A DNA stretch of 44,141 bases from Streptomyces sp. NK15101 (GTDB lineage: Bacteria > Actinomycetota > Actinomycetes > Streptomycetales > Streptomycetaceae). Position numbers and translations under genes: made by a program. A model generated the notes under the pieces. The model had not been told where the DNA came from, ran no database searches, and saw only the letters and a program-made list of their open reading frames with translations. Below are positions 1 to 8,737 of this stretch, in pieces (positions within the stretch are counted from its first letter, which is position 1; each line of letters starts with the position of its first letter). The DNA is taken from positions 1-44,141 of the forward strand of contig NZ_JAINVG010000065.1 of assembly GCF_020400725.1 (NCBI RefSeq), in the 5' to 3' direction.

Positions 1-1
1 C

Positions 2-2620
2 GTGCTGGAACGGTCCTTCGGGCATCTGCCCGACCCCGGCGGGGTGTTCGCCGGCCGGCGCGAGGAGCTGGCCCGCATCACCCGGTGGGTCCAGGCCGGG
101 CGGGCCTCGGCGGTGACCCGGCCGACCGTCGTGCTGCTGCACGGCGAGCCCGGTTCCGGCCGCACCGCCCTCGCCGTGCGGGCCGCCCACGCGCTGCGCG
201 ACCAGTTCCGCGGGGCCTGCGTGGTGGACCTGCGGGGCGGCGCGGCCGGCGAGCGGCCCGTGACCACCCGGGAGGCGCTGCTGCACCTGCTGAACCGGCT
301 CGGCGCCCCGCGCGACCGGCTGCTCTTCCGCGAGGGCGCCTCGGCGGAGCAACAGGTGCGGAGGCTCTCCGAGTTGTACCGGCGGCAGTTGAGCGGGGTG
401 CCCGTGGTGCTCATACTCGACGACGCCGCCGACGCCGCCCAGGTGCGGGCCCTGCTGCCGGAGCGGTCCGACAGCCTGGTCCTCGTGACCTGCCGGGAGC
501 CGTTGGACCTCGGCGCGGACGCCCCGGCCGGGGTGCACGCGCTGCCGGTGGCCGCGCTCGACGCGGCGGGCGCCGAGGAGCTGCTGCGCGCGGCGGCCGA
601 CGCGCCCGACCCCGGCCCGTACGACGCCGAGGCCTTCGAGCGGATACGGGAGCTGTGCGGCGGACTGCCGCTGGCGCTGCGGGTCGTCGGCTCCCTGCTC
701 GGGCGTCGCTCCATGGACGAGGTCGGCCATGTCCTCGCCCGGCCCGGATGGGGCGACGACCCCGTCGGACGCGCCCTGTCCGTACGGTACTTCCTCGACT
801 TCGACGAGGACGCCCGGCAGCTGCTCCGACGGCTCGCGCTGGCCGGGCGGGCGTCCCTCGGCGCGGCGGCGGCCGCCGCCCTGCTCGACGGGAGCGGCCC
901 GGAGGCGGCCCGGCGGCTGCGGGAGCTCTCCGCGGCCGGGCTGCTCGACCACGTGCGCGGGGAGCGCTACCGGCTGCACGACGTGGTGCGCGCCTTCGCG
1001 GCCGGCCGGCTCCTGGACGAGGAGGACGCGGCCGAGGTCGCGGCGGCGCAGGAGCGGCTCGTCCGGAACCACGCGGAGCTCGCCGACGCGGTGATCCGGA
1101 TGGTCGACGGCAAGATGTCCACCCGGGCCGACCGCTTCGACGGGCACGGCTTCGGCTCCCTGGAGGCGGCGCTCGGCTGGCTCGACGAGGAGTCCAGCTT
1201 CATCACCGCGGCCCTGCGGCACGCGGAGGGCGTCGACCAGCAGACCGTCCTCGGCCTGCTCAGCGCGCTCTGCGACTACTGCCTGCTGCGCGGCGACCTC
1301 TACCGGCTGGGCGAGATCAACGAGCTGGCCGAATCCGTCGGGCAGGGGCTGCTCACGCGCTCGGTGCGGTGGCGGACCGGCATCGCGGCCCGGCAGCTCG
1401 GCGAGCTCGACAAGGCCCACAAGACGCTGACCTCGGTCGTCTCCCTCTACCAGGAGGCCCACCAGGACGCCGGGGCCGCGCTCGCGCTCTGCTCGCTCGG
1501 GATCACCCTGCACCACCAGGGGCGGCTCACGGAGGCCGCGACGCGCCTGCGGGAGGCGCTCGCGCTCCAGGAGCCGGAGTCCCTGGCCGCCGACCGGGGC
1601 TGGACGCTGCACGCGCTCGCGGCCGTGGAGCGCGACCGGGGCGACCTCGCCGAGGCGACGGCGCTGCTCGAACGGTCGCTCGTCCTGCACCGGGAGCACG
1701 AGTCGCTGCACGGCGAGGCGTGGGCGCACTTCCAGCGCGGGCAGGTGCTGCTGGTCCGGGGCGACACGGCGGGCGCGGAGGGCGAGCTGCGGCGCGCCCT
1801 GGAGACGTACGGACGGGTCCACGACGGTCGCGGGGAGGCCTGGGCGCTGACCCAGCTGGCCCGGGCGCGGCTCGCCGCCGGGGAGGCGGAGCCGGCGGTG
1901 GAGGAGCTGCGCGGGGCGCTCGCCCGGCACCGGGAGCAGGAGGACGCGCGCGGCGAGGCGTGGACGCTGTACTACCTGGGGCAGGCGCTGGAGGAGCGGG
2001 GCGACCGGGACGAGGCGGTGCGGGAGCTGGGGCGGGCGCGGTCGATGTTCTCGCGGATGCGGGACCTGTACGGCCTCGCGTGCGCCCGGCACCACCTGGG
2101 GCGGGTCACCCGGGACCAGCAGGCGGCGCGGGCGGGCAACCTGCGCAACTCGGGCTTCGCCCGGCAGCTCCTGGTGGACGCGCGGGCGGACTTCCGCCGG
2201 ATCGGGGTCGCCCACGGCGAGGCGTGGGCCTGTCTGGAGCTCGCGATCGTCGACGCGGGCAACGGGCGGGTCCCGCAGGCGCTCGCGCTGTGCGAGGAGG
2301 CGCGGTCGCTCTTCGAGGGGTACGGCGACCGGCGGGGCTCGGACTGGGCCCGTCTGCTGCGCTGCGGGCTGCTGCCGCACGCGGTCCCGGGCAACCCGGA
2401 GCCGGGGGCGGCGTCGGCGCGCGAGGAGCTCGCGGCGCTGGCCGCTGACCGGCACCCGGCCCGCGACCCGAGGCTCGACGACTGCGTCGAGGCCCACGGC
2501 CTGCTCCTGGACCGGGGCATCGCCCCGTCGACCCCCTGGCAGGCCTGGGACCTGGGCCTGGTCCCGACCCGTCACGCCCGCGAGGTCCTGGGCGTGCGGG
2601 GAGGGCCGGGGGCGCCGTAG
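2..2620 (+). CDS. AfsR-like NB-ARC ATPase with C-terminal TPRs (5' partial)
   Basis: The protein reads from the window edge for 872 residues. Its first residues already belong to the lead-in of an NB-ARC/STAND ATPase (GRREEL near residue 19), so the true N-terminus, possibly a SARP DNA-binding and BTAD region, probably lies upstream. Visible motifs are a Walker A loop (GEPGSGRT, about residues 48-55), a Walker B strand ending LILDDA (about 137-142) and the STAND signature GLPLALRVVG (about 220). From about residue 440 to 790 the chain is a run of degenerate tetratricopeptide repeats in which AWxxxxLG and AxxxLxxAL spacing recurs. Family knowledge: AfsR-type proteins are ATP-dependent signal-integrating regulators. 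Without the N-terminus I cannot say whether this one binds DNA. It ends at a strong hairpin. Confidence 0.85.
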   Translation: MLERSFGHLPDPGGVFAGRREELARITRWVQAGRASAVTRPTVVLLHGEPGSGRTALAVRAAHALRDQFRGACVVDLRGGAAGERPVTTREALLHLLNRLGAPRDRLLFREGASAEQQVRRLSELYRRQLSGVPVVLILDDAADAAQVRALLPERSDSLVLVTCREPLDLGADAPAGVHALPVAALDAAGAEELLRAAADAPDPGPYDAEAFERIRELCGGLPLALRVVGSLLGRRSMDEVGHVLARPGWGDDPVGRALSVRYFLDFDEDARQLLRRLALAGRASLGAAAAAALLDGSGPEAARRLRELSAAGLLDHVRGERYRLHDVVRAFAAGRLLDEEDAAEVAAAQERLVRNHAELADAVIRMVDGKMSTRADRFDGHGFGSLEAALGWLDEESSFITAALRHAEGVDQQTVLGLLSALCDYCLLRGDLYRLGEINELAESVGQGLLTRSVRWRTGIAARQLGELDKAHKTLTSVVSLYQEAHQDAGAALALCSLGITLHHQGRLTEAATRLREALALQEPESLAADRGWTLHALAAVERDRGDLAEATALLERSLVLHREHESLHGEAWAHFQRGQVLLVRGDTAGAEGELRRALETYGRVHDGRGEAWALTQLARARLAAGEAEPAVEELRGALARHREQEDARGEAWTLYYLGQALEERGDRDEAVRELGRARSMFSRMRDLYGLACARHHLGRVTRDQQAARAGNLRNSGFARQLLVDARADFRRIGVAHGEAWACLELAIVDAGNGRVPQALALCEEARSLFEGYGDRRGSDWARLLRCGLLPHAVPGNPEPGAASAREELAALAADRHPARDPRLDDCVEAHGLLLDRGIAPSTPWQAWDLGLVPTRHAREVLGVRGGPGAP

Positions 2621-2631
2621 GCGCCCGGGGC

Positions 2632-2676
2632 CCCCGCACCCCGCACGTCCGGGGCCCGGACGTGCGGGGTGCGGGG
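2632..2676. terminator. Long perfect hairpin after the NB-ARC/TPR gene
   Basis: Two 22-base arms (2632-2653 and 2655-2676) are exact reverse complements with almost no loop. It begins 12 bases after the stop codon. There is no U-tract, as is common for Streptomyces GC-rich terminators. Together with the hairpin at 2736-2778 it separates two convergent genes. Confidence 0.7.
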
Positions 2677-2735
2677 TGCGGGGACGGCGCCCGGCCGTGC
2701 CCCGCGCGCCGGCGTGTCCCGGGGAGGGGACAGGG

Positions 2736-2778
2736 CCGCCCCCTGGGCCGTACCTCCGCGGTACGGCCCAGGGGGCGG
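2736..2778 (-). terminator. Hairpin after the small membrane protein gene
   Basis: An 18-base arm (2736-2753) and its exact reverse complement (2761-2778) surround a 7-base loop. It lies 4 bases beyond the stop codon of the minus-strand gene at 2783, so it most likely terminates the mca transcript. Confidence 0.7.
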
Positions 2779-2782
2779 GTGG

Positions 2783-3025
2783 TCACTTGCCCTTGGTGGT
2801 CGGCTTCGCCGGGGTGTCCCCCGCCGCGGCCGGGTTCGGGGCCTCCTCGAAGGAGACCTTGCCCATGTGGCGGTTCATCGACTTCATCAGCATCCAGACC
2901 GCGAGGGCCAGTGCCGCGAAGACGACGAAGCCGAGGACGCCGGGGGTCACCTTGTTCTTGTCCAGCTCCTGGGCGGCGAAGGGGACAAGCTGGGTCAGTG
3001 CCAGGTGTGCGCTCATGTCAGGCAT
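2783..3025 (-). CDS. Small single-pass membrane protein downstream of mca
   Basis: The product has 80 residues with one clear transmembrane segment (about residues 29-46, VLGFVVFAALALAVWMLM). A short basic stretch (KSMNRHMGK) follows it, and the tail is rich in Pro, Ala and Lys. The start is ambiguous. The ATG at 3025 overlaps the mca stop by 8 bases, while a second in-frame ATG at 3016 lies just past that stop. Either implies translational coupling to mca, since no separate ribosome binding site is visible. I recognise no enzymatic domain. Its position in the mca transcript suggests membrane-associated co-function, but that is inference. Confidence 0.75.
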   Translation of the reverse strand: MPDMSAHLALTQLVPFAAQELDKNKVTPGVLGFVVFAALALAVWMLMKSMNRHMGKVSFEEAPNPAAAGDTPAKPTTKGK

Positions 3026-3899
3026 TGTCGCGGATGCCCGCGAAGAGATCTTCCTCGGGGAGGGAGGTCGGGACCAGCGCCTTGCTGAGCTCGTACTCCT
3101 CCGTCGGCCAGACCTCCTTCTGGATCTCCATCGGGACCCGGAACCACCCGCCGTCGGGGTCGATCTGGGTGCGGTGGGCGATCAGGGCCTTGTCGCGGGT
3201 CTCGAAGAAGTCCGCGCAGGGGACGTGCGTGGTGAGGTTGCGCGCCTTGCCGCCGAACTCGTCCCAGCGCTTCAGCCAGTCCCCGTACGGCGAGTCCAGG
3301 CCGCGCTCCAGGAGGGCGTTGTGCAGGGCCTCGGTGCGGGGGCGGTTGAAGCCCTGGTTGTAGTAGAGCTTCAGGGGCTGCCAGACCGGGCCGAACTCGG
3401 CCTCCGGGTACTTCTCGGCGTCGGCCGCGCCGTCGAAGGCCACCATCGTGATCTTGTGGGTCATGATGTGGTCGGGGTGCGGGTATCCGCCGTTCTCGTC
3501 GTAGGTCGTGATGACCTGGGGACGGAAGGAGCGGATCTTGCGGACCAGCGCCCCGGCCGCCGTGTCGACGTCCTCCAGGGCGAAGCAGCCCTCGGGCAGC
3601 GGGGGCAGCGGGTCGCCCTCGGGCAGGCCCGAGTCGACGAAGCCGAGCCATTCCTGGGAGACGCCGAGGATCTCGCGGGCCTCGTCCATCTCCTTGCGGC
3701 GCACCTCGTGGATGTTCGCCTCGATGTAGGGGTCGCCCTGAAGCTTGGGGTTCAGGACCGAGCCGCGCTCGCCGCCCGTGCACGTCACCACCAGGACGTC
3801 CACCCCCTCGGACACGTACTTGGCCATCGTGGCCGCACCCTTGCTCGACTCGTCGTCGGGGTGGGCGTGAACGGCCATCAGTCGCAGCTGCTCAGTCAA
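3018..3899 (-). CDS. mca: Mycothiol S-conjugate amidase Mca
   Basis: This is a zinc-dependent LmbE/PIG-L family amidase. Family knowledge: Mca cleaves mycothiol S-conjugates into a mercapturic acid for export and GlcN-Ins for recycling, so it serves detoxification in the cytoplasm. The AHPDDE zinc-binding motif is at residues 12-17, followed by VVTCTGGERGS, and HPDHIMTH supplies the third metal ligand. I chose the TTG at 3899 (MTEQLRLMAV) because an AGGA lies about 9 bases upstream and the resulting 293 residues fit the family. An in-frame extension to 3998 adds unrelated sequence that runs into the divergent gene's leader. It is divergent from the DUF4307 gene and overlaps the small membrane protein gene downstream. 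Confidence 0.93.
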   Translation of the reverse strand: MTEQLRLMAVHAHPDDESSKGAATMAKYVSEGVDVLVVTCTGGERGSVLNPKLQGDPYIEANIHEVRRKEMDEAREILGVSQEWLGFVDSGLPEGDPLPPLPEGCFALEDVDTAAGALVRKIRSFRPQVITTYDENGGYPHPDHIMTHKITMVAFDGAADAEKYPEAEFGPVWQPLKLYYNQGFNRPRTEALHNALLERGLDSPYGDWLKRWDEFGGKARNLTTHVPCADFFETRDKALIAHRTQIDPDGGWFRVPMEIQKEVWPTEEYELSKALVPTSLPEEDLFAGIRDNA

Positions 3900-3937
3900 G
3901 ACTCGATCCTCAGTGATTCGACGCGGAGGGTGGTCTC

Positions 3938-3943
3938 TATAGT
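3938..3943 (+). promoter_or_regulatory. Candidate -10 box (TATAGT) for the DUF4307 gene
   Basis: TATAGT fits the TAnnnT -10 pattern of the main Streptomyces sigma factor. It lies in the 97-base region between the divergent mca and DUF4307 genes, 54 bases before the DUF4307 start. A TTCGAC 15 bases upstream is only a weak -35. Confidence 0.35.
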
Positions 3944-3996
3944 GACGGAATCGGGGGAGCGAAAATTCCGCCACCCCCGGCTTCGAGAGGATTCCC

Positions 3997-4398
3997 ATGA
4001 GCGCGGTGCGAGAGCAGCTGCCCGAGGGGCGCTACGGGCGCTCCGCGGATGAGCGGGCCGACCGCAAGCTCAAGATCGCGGGAGCGGTGCTCGGGGTCCT
4101 CTTCCTCGGCATGATGGGCTGGTTCGGCTGGCACTACGTCGTCGACAGCAAGATCAGCGCCGAGCTGATCAAATTCGACGTGGTGAGCGCCGACGAGGTC
4201 CAGGTGCACCTGGAGATCCGCAAGGACGAGGGCGTCAAGGGCGTCTGCACGCTGCGCTCGCGCTCCGAGGACGGGGCCGAGGTGGCCCGCAAGGACGTCC
4301 GGATCGACGACGCCGCGACCCGGGTCGACCGGGTCTTCTCGCTCCGTACGACCGCCCGCGCGACGAGCGCCGAGCTCATCGGGTGTACGGCGCGGTAG
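3997..4398 (+). CDS. DUF4307 membrane protein
   Basis: The product has 133 residues: a charged N-terminus, one transmembrane helix (about 28-48, IAGAVLGVLFLGMMGWFGWHY), then an extracellular beta-rich domain of about 85 residues with two cysteines (in VCTLRS and IGCTAR) that could pair. This layout matches the actinobacterial DUF4307 family, whose function I do not know. It starts at ATG 3997 with GAGAGGA about 10 bases upstream. It is divergent from mca, an arrangement I recall as conserved in streptomycetes. Confidence 0.85.
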   Translation: MSAVREQLPEGRYGRSADERADRKLKIAGAVLGVLFLGMMGWFGWHYVVDSKISAELIKFDVVSADEVQVHLEIRKDEGVKGVCTLRSRSEDGAEVARKDVRIDDAATRVDRVFSLRTTARATSAELIGCTAR

Positions 4399-4588
4399 CG
4401 GTGGGTAGGGACGGGGTGTCGAGTCCCGGCGAGTCACCTCGGTGACCTGGGGAGACGCCATTCCGGTGGTTTATGTCCTCCCGCTTTTCGCCACTCATTG
4501 TTAGGCTCGTGGTTTCGCCCACCCGGGACAGCACCGCTTTTCCGTGTAGGGCGATGCTTTGTATTCCCAGTACCTACGAGGAGCACCC

Positions 4589-5086
4589 GTGACCCAGACC
4601 AGCGACAACGTCACCTGGCTCACCCAGGAGGCGTACACCAAGCTCAAGGACGAGCTTGAGTACCTGACTGGTCCCGCGCGTACCGAGATCGCCGCCAAGA
4701 TCGCAGCGGCGCGCGAAGAGGGCGACCTGCGCGAGAACGGCGGGTACCACGCGGCCAAGGAGGAGCAGGGCAAGCAGGAGCTCCGGGTCCGCCAGCTCAC
4801 CCAGCTCCTGGAGCACGCCAAGGTCGGCGAGGCCCCGGCGGAAGAGGGCGTCGTCGCGCCCGGCATGGTCGTCACGATCGCCTTCGACGGCGACGAGGAC
4901 GACACGCTGGACTTCCTGCTCGCCTCCCGCGAGTACGCGAGCGACGACATCGAGACCTACTCGCCGCAGTCGCCGCTCGGCGTCGGCGTCAACGGCAAGA
5001 AGGTCGGTGAGGACGCCGAGTACGAGCTGCCGAACGGCAAGAAGGCCACGGTGAAGATCCTCAGCGCGAAGCCGTACACCGGCTGA
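4589..5086 (+). CDS. greA: Transcription elongation factor GreA
   Basis: This 165-residue Gre factor rescues backtracked RNA polymerase by stimulating cleavage of the nascent RNA. The N-terminal coiled coil (about residues 10-80) carries the acidic tip within EGDLRENGGY, which positions metal in the polymerase secondary channel. The C-terminal FKBP-like half holds SPLGVGVNGKKVGED. The GTG at 4589 is the best start: ACGAGGAG precedes it at normal spacing and the length matches the family. An upstream in-frame ATG (4559) lacks a ribosome binding site. It is monocistronic, and a perfect hairpin follows. Confidence 0.95.
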   Translation: MTQTSDNVTWLTQEAYTKLKDELEYLTGPARTEIAAKIAAAREEGDLRENGGYHAAKEEQGKQELRVRQLTQLLEHAKVGEAPAEEGVVAPGMVVTIAFDGDEDDTLDFLLASREYASDDIETYSPQSPLGVGVNGKKVGEDAEYELPNGKKATVKILSAKPYTG

Positions 5087-5101
5087 GCCGCACTCCGCGA
5101 G

Positions 5102-5135
5102 CGAAGGGCCGGCCCCCGCGGGGGCCGGCCCTTCG
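5102..5135. terminator. Terminator between greA and the ABC permease gene
   Basis: A perfect inverted repeat with 16-base arms around GC starts 16 bases after the greA stop. The gene on the other side is convergent, so it may serve both strands. Confidence 0.8.
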
Positions 5136-5164
5136 TCGTGTCCGGCGGCCGAAGGCCCCGGGGG

Positions 5165-6019
5165 TCACGCCGTCGCCGAGCGGTATTTGCGGACCGAGAG
5201 CGTCCGGAAGACCGCGATGATCAGGATCGACCAGAGCAGCGACGCCCACACCGCGTGCTGCATCGGCCATGCGTCGGAGGTCGAGACGCCGGGGTTCCCG
5301 AAGAGCTCGCGGCAGGCCTGGACGGTCGCGCTGAACGGGTTCCACTCGGCGATGGGCTGCAGCCAGGAGGGCAGCTTGCTGGAGTCCACGAACGCGTTCG
5401 AGATGAACGTGACCGGGAAGAGCCAGATCAGCCCGCCCGAGGTCGCCGCCTCCGGGGTGCGGACCGAGAGGCCGATCAGCGCCCCGATCCAGGAGAAGGC
5501 GTAGCCGAGGAGGAGCAGGAGGGCGAAGGCGCACAGCGCCTTGGGGACGCCCTCGTGGATGCGCCAGCCGACCAGCAGGGCGACGACCGCGAGGACGACG
5601 AGGGTGAGCGTCGTCTGGACCAGGTCGGCGAGCGTGCGGCCGGTGAGGACCGCGCCGCGGGCCATCGGCAGGGAGCGGAAGCGGTCGATCAGGCCCTTGT
5701 GCATGTCGTCGGCGATCCCCGCGCCCGCTCCGGCCGTGGCGAATGTGACGGTCTGGGCGAAGATGCCGGCCATCAGGAACTCGCGGTAGACGGTCGGGTC
5801 CGTCGACTCGCCGATCTGCATCGAGCCGCCGAAGACGTAGCTGAACAGCACCACGAACATGATCGGCTGGACGAGCCCGAATATGATCATTTCGGGTATG
5901 CGGGACATTCTGATCAGATTGCGGCGCGCGATCACGAGCGAGTCGTTGACGGACTGGACGATCCCCCCGCGCGGGCGCGGGGCGGTCGGCTCGTCGGCCG
6001 ACCCCAGGGCTGTGGTCAC
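5165..6019 (-). CDS. ABC-2 type permease, DrrB family
   Basis: This 284-residue integral membrane protein has about six hydrophobic helices, starting at residue 45 (IIFGLVQPIMFVVLFSYVFGG) and ending with a helix near residue 260. The signature MARGAVLTGRTLADLVQT and the second half with FPVTFISNAFVDSSKLP are typical of DrrB-type transport domains. Family knowledge: it pairs with a DrrA ATPase to export daunorubicin-like drugs or lipids. The GTG start overlaps the ATPase stop by 4 bases (GTGA), so the pair is translationally coupled. The substrate cannot be inferred; no biosynthetic genes lie nearby. Confidence 0.9.
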   Translation of the reverse strand: MTTALGSADEPTAPRPRGGIVQSVNDSLVIARRNLIRMSRIPEMIIFGLVQPIMFVVLFSYVFGGSMQIGESTDPTVYREFLMAGIFAQTVTFATAGAGAGIADDMHKGLIDRFRSLPMARGAVLTGRTLADLVQTTLTLVVLAVVALLVGWRIHEGVPKALCAFALLLLLGYAFSWIGALIGLSVRTPEAATSGGLIWLFPVTFISNAFVDSSKLPSWLQPIAEWNPFSATVQACRELFGNPGVSTSDAWPMQHAVWASLLWSILIIAVFRTLSVRKYRSATA

Positions 6020-7044
6020 CTCACGGCCTCCTTCCGGCTCTTCCGGTCCCCGGCCGCCGGCTCGCGCCGCTCGCCCTCCTCCTCGCCCCGGTCGGCGGCG
6101 TGGCCGGTGAGGGAGATGAAGACGTCGTCGAGGGTCGGGCGGCGCAGCCCGATGTCGTCGATCTCGACGTCGACGCCGTCCAGGTCGCGGATGACCTCGG
6201 CGAGCAGCTTGGCGCCGCCGGTGACGGGGACGGTGAGCTTGCGGGTGTGCTGCTCGACGGACACCTCGCCGTGGCCGATCCCCGCGACGCCGTAGCGGGC
6301 GAGGACGTCCCGGGCGTCGTCGATCATCTCCGGTCCGTGCACGACGACCTCCACGCGCTCGCCGCCCGTCCGGTCCTTGAGCTGGTCCGAGGTGCCGCGG
6401 GCGATGACCCGGCCGTGGTCGACGACGCAGATGTCGTGGGCGAGGTGGTCGGCCTCCTCCAGGTACTGGGTGGTGAGGAGCAGGGTCGTACCGCCGGCGA
6501 CGAGCTCCTTGACGACGTCCCAGAGCTCCTGCCGGTTGCGCGGGTCGAGGCCGGTGGTCGGCTCGTCCATGAACATGACCGGCGGGGAGACGACGAGGGC
6601 CGCCGCGAGGTCGAGGCGGCGGCGCATGCCGCCGGAGTACGTCTTGGCCTGCCGGTCGGCGGCGTCGACGAGGTGGAACCGTTCGAGCAGCTCGTCGGCC
6701 CGCGCCTTCGCCGCCCTGCCCCTCATCTGGTAGAGCTGCCCGACCATCTGGAGGTTCTCGCGGCCGGTGAGGTACTCGTCGACGGCCGCGAACTGGCCGG
6801 AGAGCCCGATCGAGCGGCGGACCTCGTTGGGGTGCTTCAGGACGTCGATCCCGGCGACGACGGCTCTTCCGCTGTCGGGCTTGATCAGTGTCGTCAGGAC
6901 CCGCACGGCGGTCGTCTTCCCCGCGCCGTTCGGGCCGAGCAGACCGAGGACCGTACCCTCCGGCACGTCGAGGTCCACCCCGTCCAGAGCTCGTACGTCC
7001 CCGAAGGTCTTCACCAGACCCTCGGCGTATATCGCGCCTGGCAT
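6016..7044 (-). CDS. ABC transporter ATP-binding protein, DrrA family
   Basis: This 342-residue ATPase has a Walker A (GPNGAGKTT, about residues 40-48), an ABC signature (YSGGMRRRLDLA), a Walker B ending MFMDEPTTGLD, and a C-terminal extension (about 230-320) ending near the LDDVFISLTG element found in DrrA-type exporters. The ATG at 7044 has GGGAG about 8 bases upstream. The frame stays open into the neighbouring ilvA gene, but that extension is only ilvA read in the wrong frame. It forms a two-gene exporter operon with the overlapping permease. Confidence 0.92.
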   Translation of the reverse strand: MPGAIYAEGLVKTFGDVRALDGVDLDVPEGTVLGLLGPNGAGKTTAVRVLTTLIKPDSGRAVVAGIDVLKHPNEVRRSIGLSGQFAAVDEYLTGRENLQMVGQLYQMRGRAAKARADELLERFHLVDAADRQAKTYSGGMRRRLDLAAALVVSPPVMFMDEPTTGLDPRNRQELWDVVKELVAGGTTLLLTTQYLEEADHLAHDICVVDHGRVIARGTSDQLKDRTGGERVEVVVHGPEMIDDARDVLARYGVAGIGHGEVSVEQHTRKLTVPVTGGAKLLAEVIRDLDGVDVEIDDIGLRRPTLDDVFISLTGHAADRGEEEGERREPAAGDRKSRKEAVR

Positions 7045-7358
7045 GTGGATTCTCCCAAGGAGATTCGGGCGTTTCCTACCGATCCTAGGATTCCGGAACG
7101 GCCCCCGCCCGGTGAATCCGTGACGCGGAGCGCACGATCGGGCGGGGAGGGCGACGCCGGGGGCGCCCGCCCCGGAGGCTCCGCCGGGCGACGTCTCGCG
7201 TCCCCCTCGCATCCTCCCGCGTCCCCCCGCGTCCGTCCCGGGTGTCCCGGGCCGGGTCCGCGCGCCTGTCGGCGTGCCGTGGCCGGACCGGCCGCCGCGC
7301 ACGACGGGCCCCGGGAGGAGACGTACGGGGGCGTACGGAGGAGGCGTACGCGCGGCCG
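7045..7358. other. 314-base gap between ilvA and the ABC exporter
   Basis: No gene is evident. The end next to the exporter holds two abutting palindromes, ATCCTAGGAT (7082-7091) and TTCCGGAA (7091-7098). On the minus strand this includes TAGGAT, which could serve as a -10 box. The rest is GC-rich with short CCCGCGTCC-type repeats around 7195-7235. I see no clear hairpin terminator for ilvA. Confidence 0.4.
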
Positions 7359-8588
7359 TCAGCCGAGCACCGTGTACCCGGCGTCCCGCAGCGCCTCCTC
7401 CACCTCCCGGCAGTGCTCCGGGCCCTTCGTCTCCAGGTGCAGCTCGACCTCCGCCTCCGTCAGTCCGAGGCGCGGATCGGTCCGTACGTGGCTCACGTCC
7501 AGGACGTTCGCGTCGACCACCGTCAGGACCGCGAGGAGCGTCGCGAGCGCCCCCGGCCGGTCGGTGACGCGCAGCCGCAGGCTCAGGTAGCGGCCGCCGG
7601 CGGCCATGCCGTGCCGCAGGATGCGCTGGAGCAGCAGGGGGTCGACGTTCCCGCCGGAGAGGACCGCGACGACCGGGCCCCGGAAGGCCTCCGGGTCGGC
7701 GAGGAGGGCCGCCACCGGGCTCGCCCCGGCCGGTTCGACCACCAGCTTCGCCCGCTCCAGGCAGAGCAGCAGCGCCGAGGAGAGCGCGTCCTCGGAGACC
7801 GTACGGACCTCGTCGACGTACTCCTGGATCAGGGCGAACGGCACGTCGCCCGGGCGTCCGACCTTGATCCCGTCCGCCATCGTCACCGGCGAATCGATCA
7901 CCACCGGGTGTCCGGCGGCCAGCGAGGGCGGATAGGCGGCCGCGCCCTCCGCCTGGACGCCGATCACCTTCACGTCCGGCCGCACCGACTTCACCGCGAG
8001 CCCGATGCCGGCCGCGAGTCCGCCGCCGCCGATGCCGACGAGGACCGTCCGCACCTCGGGGCACTGCTCCAGGATCTCCAGGCCGACCGTGCCCTGCCCG
8101 GCGATGATGTCGGGGTGGTCGAAGGGGTGGATGAAGACCGCGCCGGTCTCGCGGGCGTACTCCTCCGCCGCCGCGAGCGTCTCGTCGACGACGTGGCCGT
8201 GCATCCGGACCTCGGCGCCGTACTCCCGGGTCGCCGCGACCTTCGGCAGCGGGGCGCCGACCGGCATGAAGACGGTGGCGTGCACCCCGAGCAGTTTCGA
8301 GGCGAGCGCGACGCCCTGCGCGTGGTTGCCGGCGGAGGCCGCGACGACCCCGGCGGCCCGCTCCTCGGGCCGCAGCCCGGCGATCCGCACGTACGCCCCG
8401 CGCAGTTTGAAGGAACCGGTGCGCTGGAGGTTCTCGCACTTGAGGTGGACCGGGGCTCCCACCAGCGAGGACAGGTGACGGCTGCCCTCCATCGCCGTCA
8501 CCCTGGCCACCCCGGCCAGCATCTTCTGCGCCCCCCGTACGTCGTCGAGCATCAGCCGGTGCAAGGGGTATGGCGTACGGAAGCTCAT
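7359..8588 (-). CDS. ilvA: Threonine ammonia-lyase (threonine deaminase) with ACT domain
   Basis: This 409-residue fold-type II PLP enzyme converts threonine to 2-oxobutanoate and ammonia, the first committed step to isoleucine. The PLP lysine is K61 in GSFKLRGA. SAGNHAQG and GIGGGGLAAG line the cofactor site, and LSGGNVD follows. The last 75 residues (from about 335, RLRVTDRPGALATLL) form a single ACT domain, so this is the short form rather than the two-ACT IlvA of enterics. It could be annotated as catabolic or biosynthetic; I favour biosynthetic from context with metB. It is divergent from the MarR gene. Confidence 0.9.
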   Translation of the reverse strand: MSFRTPYPLHRLMLDDVRGAQKMLAGVARVTAMEGSRHLSSLVGAPVHLKCENLQRTGSFKLRGAYVRIAGLRPEERAAGVVAASAGNHAQGVALASKLLGVHATVFMPVGAPLPKVAATREYGAEVRMHGHVVDETLAAAEEYARETGAVFIHPFDHPDIIAGQGTVGLEILEQCPEVRTVLVGIGGGGLAAGIGLAVKSVRPDVKVIGVQAEGAAAYPPSLAAGHPVVIDSPVTMADGIKVGRPGDVPFALIQEYVDEVRTVSEDALSSALLLCLERAKLVVEPAGASPVAALLADPEAFRGPVVAVLSGGNVDPLLLQRILRHGMAAGGRYLSLRLRVTDRPGALATLLAVLTVVDANVLDVSHVRTDPRLGLTEAEVELHLETKGPEHCREVEEALRDAGYTVLG

Positions 8589-8737
8589 GACAGCAAGTCT
8601 CGCAGCTCACGACCCCCGTGGCCGCCCGGCGGGCGGGTCGGGGAACGGGTTTGCGCAGCGCCGGTACGGACCCCGGCGGGGCCGCGTACTCTGTCCCCCA
8701 CCGACCGACCACCCCCGCACGAGAGAGACCCACAGCC

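Noticed and set aside
4502..4507. TAGGCT as a greA -10 box
   Set aside because: No acceptable -35 and the distance to the start codon is long; too weak to list as a feature.
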